Part shown: one piece after another, positions 1 through 8,652 of the stretch
Layout: the number at the start of each line of letters is the position of its first letter
Numbering within the stretch: position 1 is the first letter of the stretch
DNA from: Stieleria tagensis
GTDB lineage: Bacteria > Planctomycetota > Planctomycetia > Pirellulales > Pirellulaceae
Length of the DNA: 64,000 nucleotides
Assembly: GCF_024129865.1 (NCBI RefSeq)
Contig: NZ_JAMYFE010000102.1
Span: forward strand, 1-64,000
Direction: 5' to 3'
The notes under the pieces: generated by a model
Database searches by the model: none
What the model saw: the letters and a program-made list of their open reading frames with translations, nothing else
What the model was told of the DNA's origin: nothing
Translations under genes and position numbers: made by a program

Positions 1-893
1 ATCGTCTGCCCGGTGATGGCGGTGACAAGGGTCCCATTCGCGATCGCCTGCCCGGTGATGGCGGTGACAAGGGGCCCATTCGCGATCGTCTGCCCGGCGA
101 TGATGGTGATCGAACCAGTTTGATCGACCGAGATCAAAGGAACAACATCGATATCAATACCGGCGATATCAATGTTGGCAACAAAGTCGGTGTCAATCGC
201 GAACAGAACATCAACTCGATTCGCAACAAGTACAACAACGTTAACCAGCGGCCCTTTGACCGCAACTATTGGGATCGTCACGGCGCGTACCATAACGGCC
301 CAGGCTGGGGATGGCATGCTGGTTGGAGTTCGCGCCCCAGCAGTTGGTATTGGCAAACTGCGACTTGGGCTACCTGCGGCGCTTGGTTCGCCAGCTGGAA
401 TTGGTCCAAACCGTATCCTTACAATTACGGCACCAACGTCGTTTACCGCGACAACAACGTTTACATCAACAACCAACAATACGCGTCGGCCTCGGAGTAT
501 TACGAGCAAGCGGAAACGATCGCGTCAAGCATTCCCGAGGATGCAGCCCCGAAAGAAGAGGATTGGATGCCGTTGGGTGTGTTTGCGATTGCGCAAGAGG
601 GTGGTGCGGATTCCGGGATGATGCTTCAGTTGGCCGTGACCAGAGACGGAATCATTGCAGGCACCTTCTACAATGACACCGCGGACATCGATCGACCGGT
701 CGAAGGCAGCGTGGATAAGAAAAGCCAACGAGCGGTATGGAAATTTGCCGACGGCAAGAACGAAGACGTGATGATGGAGGCCGGGATCTCCAATCTAACC
801 GAAGACGAAGCGAACGCGATGGTTCACTTCGGTGCCGACGATTCTGAAACCTGGCTGATGGTTCGCTTGGAAGATCAAGGCGAAGCGGGCTGA
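1..893 (+). CDS. Repeat-rich surface-type protein, 5'-truncated by the window
   Basis: The reading frame is open from base 3 to the stop at 891-893, so the gene starts before the window. Bases 3-119 encode a 14-residue tandem repeat of the form RLPGDGGDKGPIRD (two full copies and a diverging third), collagen-like in its G-D pattern. After the repeats come an Asn/Ile-rich stretch, a region very rich in Trp, Tyr and Asn (about 300-480), and an acidic C-terminal domain ending near LEDQGEAG. A TTG at 120 would give a shorter 257-residue protein, but the repeat continues in frame upstream, so I read the whole stretch as coding. Function is unknown; an exported or cell-surface role is inferred from composition only. 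It converges on the PDZ gene at 910. Confidence 0.7.
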   Translation, partial: RLPGDGGDKGPIRDRLPGDGGDKGPIRDRLPGDDGDRTSLIDRDQRNNIDINTGDINVGNKVGVNREQNINSIRNKYNNVNQRPFDRNYWDRHGAYHNGPGWGWHAGWSSRPSSWYWQTATWATCGAWFASWNWSKPYPYNYGTNVVYRDNNVYINNQQYASASEYYEQAETIASSIPEDAAPKEEDWMPLGVFAIAQEGGADSGMMLQLAVTRDGIIAGTFYNDTADIDRPVEGSVDKKSQRAVWKFADGKNEDVMMEAGISNLTEDEANAMVHFGADDSETWLMVRLEDQGEAG

Positions 894-909
894 TCGGTAC
901 TTGTGCGTT

Positions 910-1914
910 CTAAAGAGAAACGCGGACCGTTCGTTCGCGTTTCTCTTTGGGGTCAACCACCACCAACTCCATCCGGCCACGCGATGCCTGTTCTGCGGCG
1001 GTCAGGTCTTTGGGGCTTTCAATGAGTGTTCCATTGGCTTTCAAGATCAATAATCCCGCTTTCAGTCCGCTGCGGGCGGCGGGGCTGTTGGGTGTGACCT
1101 CGGTCACTTTCACGACCGCTTGGCCATCGTAAAATGCCAGCTCGGTGGTCGCCCCCAGCGGTTGCATCTCACGATTGCTGGGTGCGGTTCCAGGCGAACC
1201 GGCAGCGACCTGGACCAACACGTCACGTCCGGTTCGCACGTCGCGCACGGTCAGCGAAAATTCGCCTCGGCTGTCGCGATAGGCGGTGGCCAATTGGCTT
1301 TCGCTTTCCAATGCGACCCGATTGGCTTCGACCAAGATGTCACCCGTTTCGATTCCCGCGTTGGCCGCCGGACTGCCGGGGGTCACTCCAGTGACCTTCA
1401 ATGCCGTTTGTCGCCCGATGTTGACGCGTTGTGCCGTGATTCCAATCCCTGCTGCCCCGGGTTGAGGCGAACCGCCAGCGGCCTGGATTTCGTCACTGGG
1501 GTTTTCTTGGTACCAATCGTCGCCGCTGGCTTGCCACTGGCCAGATCGTCCGACCGACAGGTACGCGCGAATGCGTGCGTTTGGTTTTGGCAAGGCGCGA
1601 TTGCGGCCGAGTCGGCTGAGACCTGATCGGGCGTCGCCGGCGTGGGCGTACACAAATTGTCCGGGTGCGGGATAGGTCGCGTCGGTGAGCGCGTCTAAAC
1701 GCGGCACTTCGGAGCGCTGCACAAGGATTTGAACCAGAGATTCATCACCGGACTGAAATACATTTTCGACGTTGCCGTCCACAATCAAATCGGTCGACTG
1801 CACGCTTGGCGTGTCTTGTCCCCACGCCGATGGATAGGTTGCTGTAGCTGTGAAGGACAGCGTCATGACGAACAGGGTCAGTGCACAAGAATTCCGATTC
1901 AGTAGAGAAGTCAT
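910..1914 (-). CDS. Secreted protein with two PDZ domains
   Basis: About 334 residues from the ATG at 1914-1912, which is directly followed by a signal peptide (MTSLLNRNSCALTLFVMTLS, cleavage probably near AWGQD). The open frame extends further upstream, but that extension has no signal sequence and is probably untranslated. Two PDZ domains occupy the C-terminal half. Each carries the typical core: VTGVTPGSPAANAGIETGDI in the first and VTEVTPNSPAARSGLKAG in the second. No protease domain is present, so this is not a DegP/HtrA enzyme. Such proteins bind C-terminal peptides or act as scaffolds in the periplasm. Partner unknown. It is followed in the same direction (upstream on the minus strand) by the DUF533 gene at 1994. 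Confidence 0.8.
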   Translation of the reverse strand: MTSLLNRNSCALTLFVMTLSFTATATYPSAWGQDTPSVQSTDLIVDGNVENVFQSGDESLVQILVQRSEVPRLDALTDATYPAPGQFVYAHAGDARSGLSRLGRNRALPKPNARIRAYLSVGRSGQWQASGDDWYQENPSDEIQAAGGSPQPGAAGIGITAQRVNIGRQTALKVTGVTPGSPAANAGIETGDILVEANRVALESESQLATAYRDSRGEFSLTVRDVRTGRDVLVQVAAGSPGTAPSNREMQPLGATTELAFYDGQAVVKVTEVTPNSPAARSGLKAGLLILKANGTLIESPKDLTAAEQASRGRMELVVVDPKEKRERTVRVSL

Positions 1915-1993
1915 GGTTCCGGACTCATGGAAAGGAAAGTGGGAGACTCGATAGCAATTCAGCAAGACAAACAGAACACTCGGCCGGGAGCGC

Positions 1994-2638
1994 CTAGTAA
2001 ACGCTGGGGGCTCCCATCCGTTGGTGAATTTGTTCGCGAACTTCCTGTGACAGACGCAACGTGTCACCGAGTTCTTTCAGATACTTGGCTTCCGCACCGG
2101 TGTCCAAATTGATCGCAATGAGCGACATCGTGTAAACCTGTTGTTCCATCCCGACCGGCACCGACATCGCAAACCCGCGCACATCCAGCGGGCGATCAAA
2201 TTCGTCTTGCAAAAATTGCAACGCCTCACGCGAAGGGTTGTGCAATTGCTTGATAATGTTTTGTTGCTCGGTTTGATCGATTTGTCCGTCGGCCTTGGCG
2301 GCATTGACCATCGCGCGGACCAAGATTGTGGCCCGCTCTTGATCGACACTGGATTGCCCGGCACCGGATTGGCTGGAACGGGATGCAGGCGCCGACGGGC
2401 TGCGTGTTGACGTTGTTGTCGGGGCCGGGGATCCGGAATTCCGATCTTTGGCGACATTCAGGATGTCTTCCAATTCCTTGGCTTGGCGGTCGATGTCGGT
2501 CGGGGCGGTGGAGGTCGAACCGGAGGGTTTGGCCGGGCTAGAGCGACGCTTGAAGATATCGTTTAACGCGTCGCCTCCCTTTCCGCCGCGACGGGTTTGA
2601 CTACCTAGCAAGCTTCCCAAAATATCGGTGATGTCCAT
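1994..2638 (-). CDS. DUF533 / TerB-like protein
   Basis: About 214 residues from the ATG at 2638-2636 (MDITDILGSLLG). The longer open frame upstream lacks family features. The N-terminus has the short Gly/Leu motif seen in YebE/DUF533 proteins. A low-complexity Ser/Thr/Pro linker follows (roughly residues 35-90). The C-terminal helical domain has the TerB-like acidic signature NAAKADGQIDQTEQQ, then VPVGMEQQVYTMSLIAINLD. DUF533 proteins are small, often inner-membrane or cytoplasmic proteins of unknown function related to the TerB fold. It lies 79 bp from the PDZ gene start and may share its transcript. Confidence 0.78.
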   Translation of the reverse strand: MDITDILGSLLGSQTRRGGKGGDALNDIFKRRSSPAKPSGSTSTAPTDIDRQAKELEDILNVAKDRNSGSPAPTTTSTRSPSAPASRSSQSGAGQSSVDQERATILVRAMVNAAKADGQIDQTEQQNIIKQLHNPSREALQFLQDEFDRPLDVRGFAMSVPVGMEQQVYTMSLIAINLDTGAEAKYLKELGDTLRLSQEVREQIHQRMGAPSVY

Positions 2639-2648
2639 GGAACGTTTC

Positions 2649-2939
2649 CTAAAGCGGGGATTTGTCGTTGGGTGTCTGCAACCGCAGCAGACCGAAACGA
2701 ATTGTACAGCAGCCGACGAGAACCCGCCGTTCTCTCCGATCACAATCACCGGCCGCTTGAGCAATCGCTACGAAAACGTCTTGGATCACTTCGTTGGCAT
2801 CGGCGGGCTGTCGCGGAGATTTGTGAAGCCAGCGATACAGCACAGGGGTATAAAGATGGCAGAACCTTTGCCATGATTCTGGATCCCTGTCCCGCACGTG
2901 TCCGATGAAGCAGACACAATTGGACGGCGGCGAACGACT
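2649..2939 (-). pseudogene. Remnant of an ECF sigma factor (region 2 only)
   Basis: On the minus strand the frame from 2939 down to 2649 contains RDRDPESWQRFCHLYTPVLY, then RWLHKSPRQPADANEVIQDV and FVAIAQ. This matches the region 2 layout of planctomycete ECF sigma factors, where 'W..FV..Y.PLLYRW' precedes 'DA.D..QDVF'. Directly after that the similarity stops, and regions 2.4 and 4 are missing. The frame has no ATG, only a GTG at 2897. I read it as a truncated, probably non-functional sigma gene. The call rests on recognition of one segment and has not been aligned. Bases 2940-3159 show no further gene that I can support. Confidence 0.5.
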
Positions 2940-3159
2940 CTATTCAAACACAAATCCGCTGATTCGCGGTGGCGCTGCCCAATGAACTCCATTCCCCACG
3001 GTCGGACTCCAGAACACTGTCCGGTAGGATAGCGGCGCTGAAATCGGATCATCAGCAGAATAGCCGAGTTTTCCAGCCGAATGCGGCGTCGTTAGCGGAA
3101 ACAATTGAGCCATGACATCCGTCGCACCACCCATTTGAAACGAAAAAGTAGGAAATAAC

Positions 3160-3393
3160 ATGTGGCACAAGATCACCGGCGGTTTGGCATTTTTTGTGTT
3201 AGCGATCATCGCCGTCTTTGCATTACAGAATCTGGAACCGGTCGAGTTTTCCTTTCTCGGCTGGTCGACCAGTGTTTCGAAGATCGCCGTGATTTTGGGG
3301 ACCTACGTGCTGGGCATGCTGACGGGCTGGCGAATGGTCAGCCTGATTAAGAACCGATTCAAAAAACAGGATCGCGCCCCGGCGGAGAAATGA
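3160..3393 (+). CDS. Small LapA-domain (DUF1049) membrane protein
   Basis: 77 residues, with ATG at 3160 preceded by GTAGGA. Two hydrophobic helices are visible: residues about 5-22 (GGLAFFVLAIIAVFAL) and about 40-58 (KIAVILGTYVLGMLTGW). Between them lies the family motif QNLEPVEFSFLGW, and the tail is basic (KNRFKKQD). This is the layout of LapA/DUF1049 proteins, which in proteobacteria work with LapB in lipopolysaccharide assembly; the role in planctomycetes is not established. Single gene, convergent with the GNAT-like gene at 3407. Confidence 0.8.
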   Translation: MWHKITGGLAFFVLAIIAVFALQNLEPVEFSFLGWSTSVSKIAVILGTYVLGMLTGWRMVSLIKNRFKKQDRAPAEK

Positions 3394-3406
3394 GGGCTGC
3401 GGTGAA

Positions 3407-4615
3407 TCAGCCGTGATCCGGCGAGAGCGGTTTGGAATACATTCGATAGGTTTTGGTGATCGGTGACTCCATCGCATCAAGAATGCCGCGCATCGCGGTG
3501 TTCGATTCCAAGATCCACGACAGTTCGCTAAACCGAACACCTTTTTTTACATTGGATTGGCGGCAACGCTCGATCAATGAAAGCGCCAATGCGGCACCTG
3601 TGCGCGTGCTTTGATACTGTTTTCGAATGCCCATTAAAGGTACGCGGACACTGCGACAACTGCCGAATTTCAACCGATACAACAGTCGCAGCCAATTCAG
3701 CGGAAAGAGTTTGCCGTCCAGGTCAGCGGTCAGTTCGTTCAGATTGGGGATCGCGACGATGAACCCGGCCAGTTCCCCATCGATTTCCGCCAGAATCACA
3801 GCGTCGGTGTCAAACACACGTCGCAGCAGCATCGCCAATTCATTGACCTCGGCATCGGTCATCGGGATATGCCCCCAGTTGTCCGACCAGGCCTCGTTGA
3901 ACACGTCCAACACCATTGCCAGTTCGGTGTGCAAACGTTTCTTGTCGACGGTCCGCATGGTGATGTTGGTGCCACGTGCTGTTGCCCGCAGGAGGCGATC
4001 AAAACGCGGCGAGTGGGCTTTGACGATGTCCAACTCGTAGGCCAATAGATCAATCTGTTTTTGCAGTCCGGCGCCAGCGACCAAACTGTCGTAGTAGGGC
4101 AGATGATGCCCCATGAAAATGTAGGGCGGGCTGTGGAATCCCGCGACCAACATTCCGGCCTCTTCATTGATTGAAAGATTGAAGGGCCCGACCATCGTTT
4201 TCATGTCGCGCTGCAATAACCATTGTTCTGCAGCGGAGAACAACGCGTCGGCGGTGGGCTGCGAATTTTCTGCTTCAAAAAAACCGAAGTGACCGGTGCC
4301 CGGCCCTTGGTGCTGTTGGGCCAATTGGCAAACCTGGGCCGATATTCGACCGACTATCTTGCCGTCACGCTCGGCGACAAACAACGCCGCCTCGGCATGT
4401 TCAAAGTAGGGGTTCTTGCCGGGCGTCAGTCGCGTTCGCATTTCGGCAATTAGCGGCGGTACCCAATTCGGATCGTCTTGATACAGCGACCATGCCAACT
4501 GGATGAATTGATCCCGATCGCGCTTCGTTTCAACCTGGCGGACAACGATCCCAGGCGTTGCGGTTTCCACTGCAATGCTGTGGTGCCTGCCAGGCGGAAT
4601 TGTGGGAATGTCCAT
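3407..4615 (-). CDS. GNAT-like acetyltransferase-fold protein
   Basis: 402 residues. The N-terminal part (about 25-150) reads as a GNAT-like domain, with a conserved opening 'RDRDQFIQLAWSLYQDDPNW' and 'ALFVAERDGKIVGRISAQV'. The motif VGPFNLSINEEAGMLV follows and is typical of this uncharacterised family of about 380-400 residues. A second GNAT-like half contains VILAEIDGELAGFIVAIPN, and the protein ends with a mobile segment ending in TYRMYSKPL. Acceptor and donor substrates are unknown. The stop lies 14 bp from the convergent LapA-like gene. Bases 4616-4794 upstream of its neighbour hold no gene that I can support. Confidence 0.75.
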   Translation of the reverse strand: MDIPTIPPGRHHSIAVETATPGIVVRQVETKRDRDQFIQLAWSLYQDDPNWVPPLIAEMRTRLTPGKNPYFEHAEAALFVAERDGKIVGRISAQVCQLAQQHQGPGTGHFGFFEAENSQPTADALFSAAEQWLLQRDMKTMVGPFNLSINEEAGMLVAGFHSPPYIFMGHHLPYYDSLVAGAGLQKQIDLLAYELDIVKAHSPRFDRLLRATARGTNITMRTVDKKRLHTELAMVLDVFNEAWSDNWGHIPMTDAEVNELAMLLRRVFDTDAVILAEIDGELAGFIVAIPNLNELTADLDGKLFPLNWLRLLYRLKFGSCRSVRVPLMGIRKQYQSTRTGAALALSLIERCRQSNVKKGVRFSELSWILESNTAMRGILDAMESPITKTYRMYSKPLSPDHG

Positions 4616-4794
4616 GGGCGTGAATTTTCGGAGCCGGTAGACGACCTACCCAATAACGAGTCGACCTCAGTCAATCTTAAACCGATATCCTAAATCAATG
4701 CCATTGGTACGAATACAGGGTATCCAGATGCCCCTGCTGCGGTCGGCGTTGCAGTCGGCGATCGCCCGGATGCTCGATCCAGCCCAGCGCTGTC

Positions 4795-5886
4795 TCACTG
4801 GGTCGGTGGCGGCGGCAGTTGTAGCGCGCCCGAGGTGCTGCTGAGTGATTGCTGGTAGTGTTTTAGCAAACCGTAAACGGATTGAAATTCGGGGCGTCCG
4901 GCCAGTGATTGGAATCTCGGGTCACTCGCGGCGACATTGAAATGATCCAGTGTCGTTTGCATTTCGGCGGCGCTTGTCGGCGTGCCGTTTAAAAACAGCG
5001 ACGACGGCAGGGCCAGGTATTGTTTCCAATTTTCGTCGAGCATTCCGTACAACCGTGGCGCCAATTGCACGAGCTGGCTTTGTAGGACAGCCGTTTCGGT
5101 GGCGCTGTGCTGTTGCACCAGGTCCGGGGCTCCGGTCAGCGGTGGCATCGGTTGCAGTGCGGGTGTGGATGAGGGAGCAAGCGTGCTCGGTGCCGTTCCA
5201 TTGGGCAACGGCAATGCACCGGCATAGCCTGCGATCGTATGCGTCAGTTGCTCGGCCGCGGGTGGAATCACGACCGGTTGACCAGGGACCGGATTGCCAT
5301 AGTAGGTTCCGGTTGCCAAACGGTCGATTTGCAGGACTGATCCATCGATCGACACGCCGGCAAATAAGCCACGGCTGCGAGAATAGGAATAGATTTCTGC
5401 TTGGAGTTGTCCATCGGTCGCCACCGACGTTTCGCGGCCGACCGGCCCGGCGGCAGCGGCTGCGTCCGCACCCACCGTCAACTTGCCAGACAAGATGCCT
5501 TGAATACTCTTTTCTGTTTTGAACACCAAGACGATGTCAGACGACTGCACGCCGACCTGCCAACCGACGTTGCCCCCGGTTAACGTGATGAACACCGGTG
5601 CATGCCAAACACCATCGGACTCACGTACGAACAACAATCCGCGGCCGTGTCGCGCGCCAACAATAAAGCTGCCCTTGATCACATTGGGGATGATGGCCAC
5701 GCCATGACAGTCTTTCAGCATCGCCTGGGGAATATGGTTTAGACGCGTCGTCATGGCCTCGTTCAAAACCAGCGCCGATGCAGCCACGATCTGATCGTCC
5801 ATCGACTGCGCTCGGATCAGCGACGTCGGCAGGAGCAGGAAACTCAAGGCACTGAAAAAGGCGATCTGGCGAGTGTTCAGAAACAT
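4795..5886 (-). CDS. SYLF-domain (Ysc84-type) lipid-binding secreted protein
   Basis: About 363 residues from the ATG at 5886-5884 (MFLNTRQIAFFSALSFLLLP), a clear signal peptide; AAAGGA lies about 10 nt upstream. An ATG at 5913 would add nine residues in front. The SYLF domain spans roughly residues 30-200. It begins with the helix containing 'IPQAMLKDCHGVAIIPNVIK' and continues with GSFIVGARHGRGLLFVR, the Gly-rich strand pattern WQVGVQSSDIVLVF and the acidic GKLTVGADAAAAAGP. SYLF domains bind phospholipids (actin as well in yeast Ysc84). The C-terminal 160 residues are Pro/Gln-rich and unrecognised. Role in this cell unknown. Confidence 0.82.
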   Translation of the reverse strand: MFLNTRQIAFFSALSFLLLPTSLIRAQSMDDQIVAASALVLNEAMTTRLNHIPQAMLKDCHGVAIIPNVIKGSFIVGARHGRGLLFVRESDGVWHAPVFITLTGGNVGWQVGVQSSDIVLVFKTEKSIQGILSGKLTVGADAAAAAGPVGRETSVATDGQLQAEIYSYSRSRGLFAGVSIDGSVLQIDRLATGTYYGNPVPGQPVVIPPAAEQLTHTIAGYAGALPLPNGTAPSTLAPSSTPALQPMPPLTGAPDLVQQHSATETAVLQSQLVQLAPRLYGMLDENWKQYLALPSSLFLNGTPTSAAEMQTTLDHFNVAASDPRFQSLAGRPEFQSVYGLLKHYQQSLSSTSGALQLPPPPTQ

Positions 5887-6090
5887 GACGCAGGAGTCCT
5901 TTGAAAGCATCAATTGGTACGGGGAACCACAAACTCAGTCGCCCCCACGCCAGCTTAGCCCATTTGCCTGGATTATCGCCATCGCGGTTTTTGTGGTTTG
6001 ATGCGATGGATTAACCGATGACGATCATACGGATTGGTCTAATTCGATTGACGGCTACGACTTTCATGATCGATCGTCGAGGGATTCGAG

Positions 6091-7368
6091 ATGTCATTCA
6101 CCACTGCGCTGCATTTTGGCGGGAATGGAGGTTTTCGCTGGATCCAAGGTGTTTGTCTGGCCCTGCTGGCGGCATGGGCTGCGACCGGAGTCGGCCGTGC
6201 CGCGGAGGGGGTGGCGGATTGCGAGACGTGTTTGGAATCGCCGGCCGCTGCCGCCGAGGACCGGTTCTATTTTGACGTCTATGGGTTCGCCCAGCTGGAT
6301 TACATCCAGGATTTCAATCGCGTTGATCCGGATTGGGCCGCGACCCTGCGAGCGAGCCGCATTCCAACCGAGGCGGGGGAATTCGGGGCCGATGGACAAT
6401 CCATTCTGAGTGTCCGCCAGAGTCGTTTGGGTGTGAAAGCACTGCTGCCCACCTCTGCTGGCGATGTCCGCACCGTATTCGAATTTGACATGTATGGGGT
6501 TGGGCCCGACGCAGGCGAAACGACGATGCGGCTGCGGCATGCCTATGGCGAATGGGGGCATTGGCTGGCCGGCCAGACGCACAGCCTATTCATGGACATC
6601 GACGTATTTCCCAACGTGATCGATTATTGGGGGCCCGGCGGAATGGTGTTTCTGCGTAACCCACAACTGCGTTGGACGCCAATTCGTGGCGATCACACGT
6701 TGGCAGTCGCCGTGGAGCAGCCATCGTCAGACATTGACACTGGCACCTATGATCGTGTCATCCAAGGGCTGGGAGCCGAGGTCCGCGGCGTCAATCGAAT
6801 ACCGGATTTCAGTGCCCGATATCGCTATCAACAAGACTGGGGGCATTTTCAGGTGGGCAGCATTTTGCGCAACATCGCCTACGAAACTGTTCGCTCGCCC
6901 CCAACGCCGGGCAATCGCCCCGAAGCCGAGTTCACCGGTTGGGGCGTCAACCTGTCGAGCACGATCAACGTTCGTGATTCCGATCGAATCATCCTGTCCT
7001 ACGTCACCGGCGAGGGGATCGCTAGCTACATGAACGATGGCGGTGTCGACCTGGCACCGTCGGCATCGTTTCCGATGGCTGCTGATCCGGCGACTGTACC
7101 GCTGCGTGGGATGGTCGTTTATTATGATTTACAGTGGAACGACACCTGGAGCAGCGCCATCGGATACAGTGCGACGGAGGTCGATAATTTGGGTGGGCAA
7201 ACCGCGGACGCTTTCAAACGCGGACAGTATGCATCGGTCAACCTGTTGCATTCCCCCACCGATTCACTGCTGTATGGAATCGAATACTTGTGGGGACAAC
7301 GGACCGATAAAGATGGCGATTCTGGACAGGACAATCGCATCCAGATCAGCGCCAAGTATAGTTTCTAA
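6091..7368 (+). CDS. DcaP-like outer-membrane porin
   Basis: 425 residues with ATG at 6091. The N-terminal signal peptide is long (hydrophobic VCLALLAAWAATGVG, residues about 21-35). The mature part opens with a strand RFYFDVYGFAQLDYIQDFNR and keeps alternating aromatic/hydrophobic residues to a final KYSF, where the terminal Phe is typical of outer-membrane barrels. The motif SRLGVKALLPTSAGDVRTVF followed by FEFDMYG is characteristic of DcaP/Porin-family proteins. Substrates are probably small organic acids or similar solutes. It lies 68 bp ahead of the secreted glutaminase gene, so joint transcription is possible. Confidence 0.85.
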   Translation: MSFTTALHFGGNGGFRWIQGVCLALLAAWAATGVGRAAEGVADCETCLESPAAAAEDRFYFDVYGFAQLDYIQDFNRVDPDWAATLRASRIPTEAGEFGADGQSILSVRQSRLGVKALLPTSAGDVRTVFEFDMYGVGPDAGETTMRLRHAYGEWGHWLAGQTHSLFMDIDVFPNVIDYWGPGGMVFLRNPQLRWTPIRGDHTLAVAVEQPSSDIDTGTYDRVIQGLGAEVRGVNRIPDFSARYRYQQDWGHFQVGSILRNIAYETVRSPPTPGNRPEAEFTGWGVNLSSTINVRDSDRIILSYVTGEGIASYMNDGGVDLAPSASFPMAADPATVPLRGMVVYYDLQWNDTWSSAIGYSATEVDNLGGQTADAFKRGQYASVNLLHSPTDSLLYGIEYLWGQRTDKDGDSGQDNRIQISAKYSF

Positions 7369-7436
7369 ACGGCCGAGACAGGATGCGGCCGGCGATCACG
7401 CTTCACCCCTCTTGATCCCCCTCTCGGGCAGACGCC

Positions 7437-8525
7437 ATGTCATCCGTCACGAATCATTTGCAGTTCATACGCTCGTCATTCGGCTGCGTATTGGCCGTCA
7501 CGCTCTCTTGTTTCGCCGCAGCACAGCCGGCTGTGTCTCAGCAGGTGATCGCGCCACCGGCAAACACTGCCATCGCTCCGGCCGACCAAGCCGCTCAGGT
7601 CATCACCGCTGCGCTCCAGGCGGCTCACACCGAGTTTGCAGCACTGGACGAGGGCAAAAACGCCGACTACATCCCCGCACTCGCTGCGGTGGATCCCAAG
7701 TTATTTGGGATCGCGTTGGTGACGGTCGACGGCAAAGTGTTTCAGATCGGCGATTGTGACGCGTTGTTTGCAATCGAATCGATCTCGAAAGTCTTTACGC
7801 TCGCACAGGTGCTACAGGAATCGGGCGAACAGATCGTTGAAGACAACATCGGGGTCGATGCAACCGGTCAAGTTTTCAACTCGATCGTGGCAATTGAACA
7901 AGATCATGGTTTCCAGCAGAACCCGTTCGTCAACGCCGGCGCGATCACCACCAGCGGCATGGTGTTGGGTAGCAGCGACAATGAGAAATGGACCAAGATC
8001 TTAAACCGTCACAACCTGTTCGCCGGTCGAACGCTGTCGGTGAATGAACCGGTGTTCAAAAGCGAGGCTGCCACCAACCAGCGTAACCAAGCGATCGCCG
8101 AATTGATGGCCGCCTATGGGCATATCAAAGACGATCCGAAAATGGTGACCACGGTATACACCCGCCAGTGCTCGATCAATGTGAACGCCAAAGACTTGGC
8201 AACGATGGCGGCCACACTCGCCAACGGTGGTCTCAATCCGGTGACCGGCGTCGTGGCGTTGGATGCCCACCATGTGCCAAAGGTCTTGGCGGTGATGGCG
8301 ACCGCCGGGCTGTACGATGATTCCGGTATTTGGTTGTACAACGTCGGCTTGCCGGCCAAGAGCGGTGTCGGCGGCGGCATCATCGCCGTGGCGCCCGGCA
8401 AGTACGGTATCGCTGCCTTTTCGCCTCCGCTTGATGCCGCAGGCAATAGCGTCCGCAGCCAAAAAGCGATCGAGAAAATCGCCGACCGACTTGGCGGAAA
8501 CCCCTACCGGGTGACGCCACAGTAG
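7437..8525 (+). CDS. glsA: Secreted glutaminase (serine beta-lactamase fold)
   Basis: 362 residues; converts L-glutamine to L-glutamate and ammonia. The core aligns by eye with GlsA/YbaS: IALVTVDGKVFQIGDCD, the S-x-x-K catalytic pair at Ser115-Lys118 (ESISKVF), NPFVNAGAITTSGMV, and the late KSGVGGGIIAV motif. An extra N-terminal part of about 45 residues begins with a hydrophobic segment ending AAAQPAVSQQ, which looks like a signal peptide. A periplasmic location is therefore inferred, whereas the usual bacterial glutaminase of about 310 residues is cytosolic. It lies directly after the porin gene. Confidence 0.9.
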   Translation: MSSVTNHLQFIRSSFGCVLAVTLSCFAAAQPAVSQQVIAPPANTAIAPADQAAQVITAALQAAHTEFAALDEGKNADYIPALAAVDPKLFGIALVTVDGKVFQIGDCDALFAIESISKVFTLAQVLQESGEQIVEDNIGVDATGQVFNSIVAIEQDHGFQQNPFVNAGAITTSGMVLGSSDNEKWTKILNRHNLFAGRTLSVNEPVFKSEAATNQRNQAIAELMAAYGHIKDDPKMVTTVYTRQCSINVNAKDLATMAATLANGGLNPVTGVVALDAHHVPKVLAVMATAGLYDDSGIWLYNVGLPAKSGVGGGIIAVAPGKYGIAAFSPPLDAAGNSVRSQKAIEKIADRLGGNPYRVTPQ

Positions 8526-8585
8526 GTGTCTGTGAGGGATCTTTCACAAGATTCAATGTCATTCGAAATGTTTCCCGTAGCTGAT

Positions 8586-8620
8586 CCCGCCAGGGTTCAG
8601 ACCGTCTGAATCCTGGCGGG
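8586..8620. terminator. Hairpin between convergent genes (possible two-way terminator)
   Basis: Arms of 15 nt (CCCGCCAGGGTTCAG and CTGAATCCTGGCGGG, one G-T pair) flank a 5-nt loop, midway between the stops of the glutaminase gene and the minus-strand gene at 8653. There is no clear T-run on either side, so termination is inferred from position and stem strength. The same words recur near 11,964-12,031, so it may instead be a copy of an interspersed repeat. Confidence 0.5.
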
Positions 8621-8652
8621 TCTAGCTGCGCGCTGATCCGTTTCGATGATCC

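Noticed and set aside
2940-3209. Minus-strand 89-codon frame upstream of the LapA-like gene
   Set aside because: No motif, no convincing start, and it overlaps the well-supported gene at 3160.
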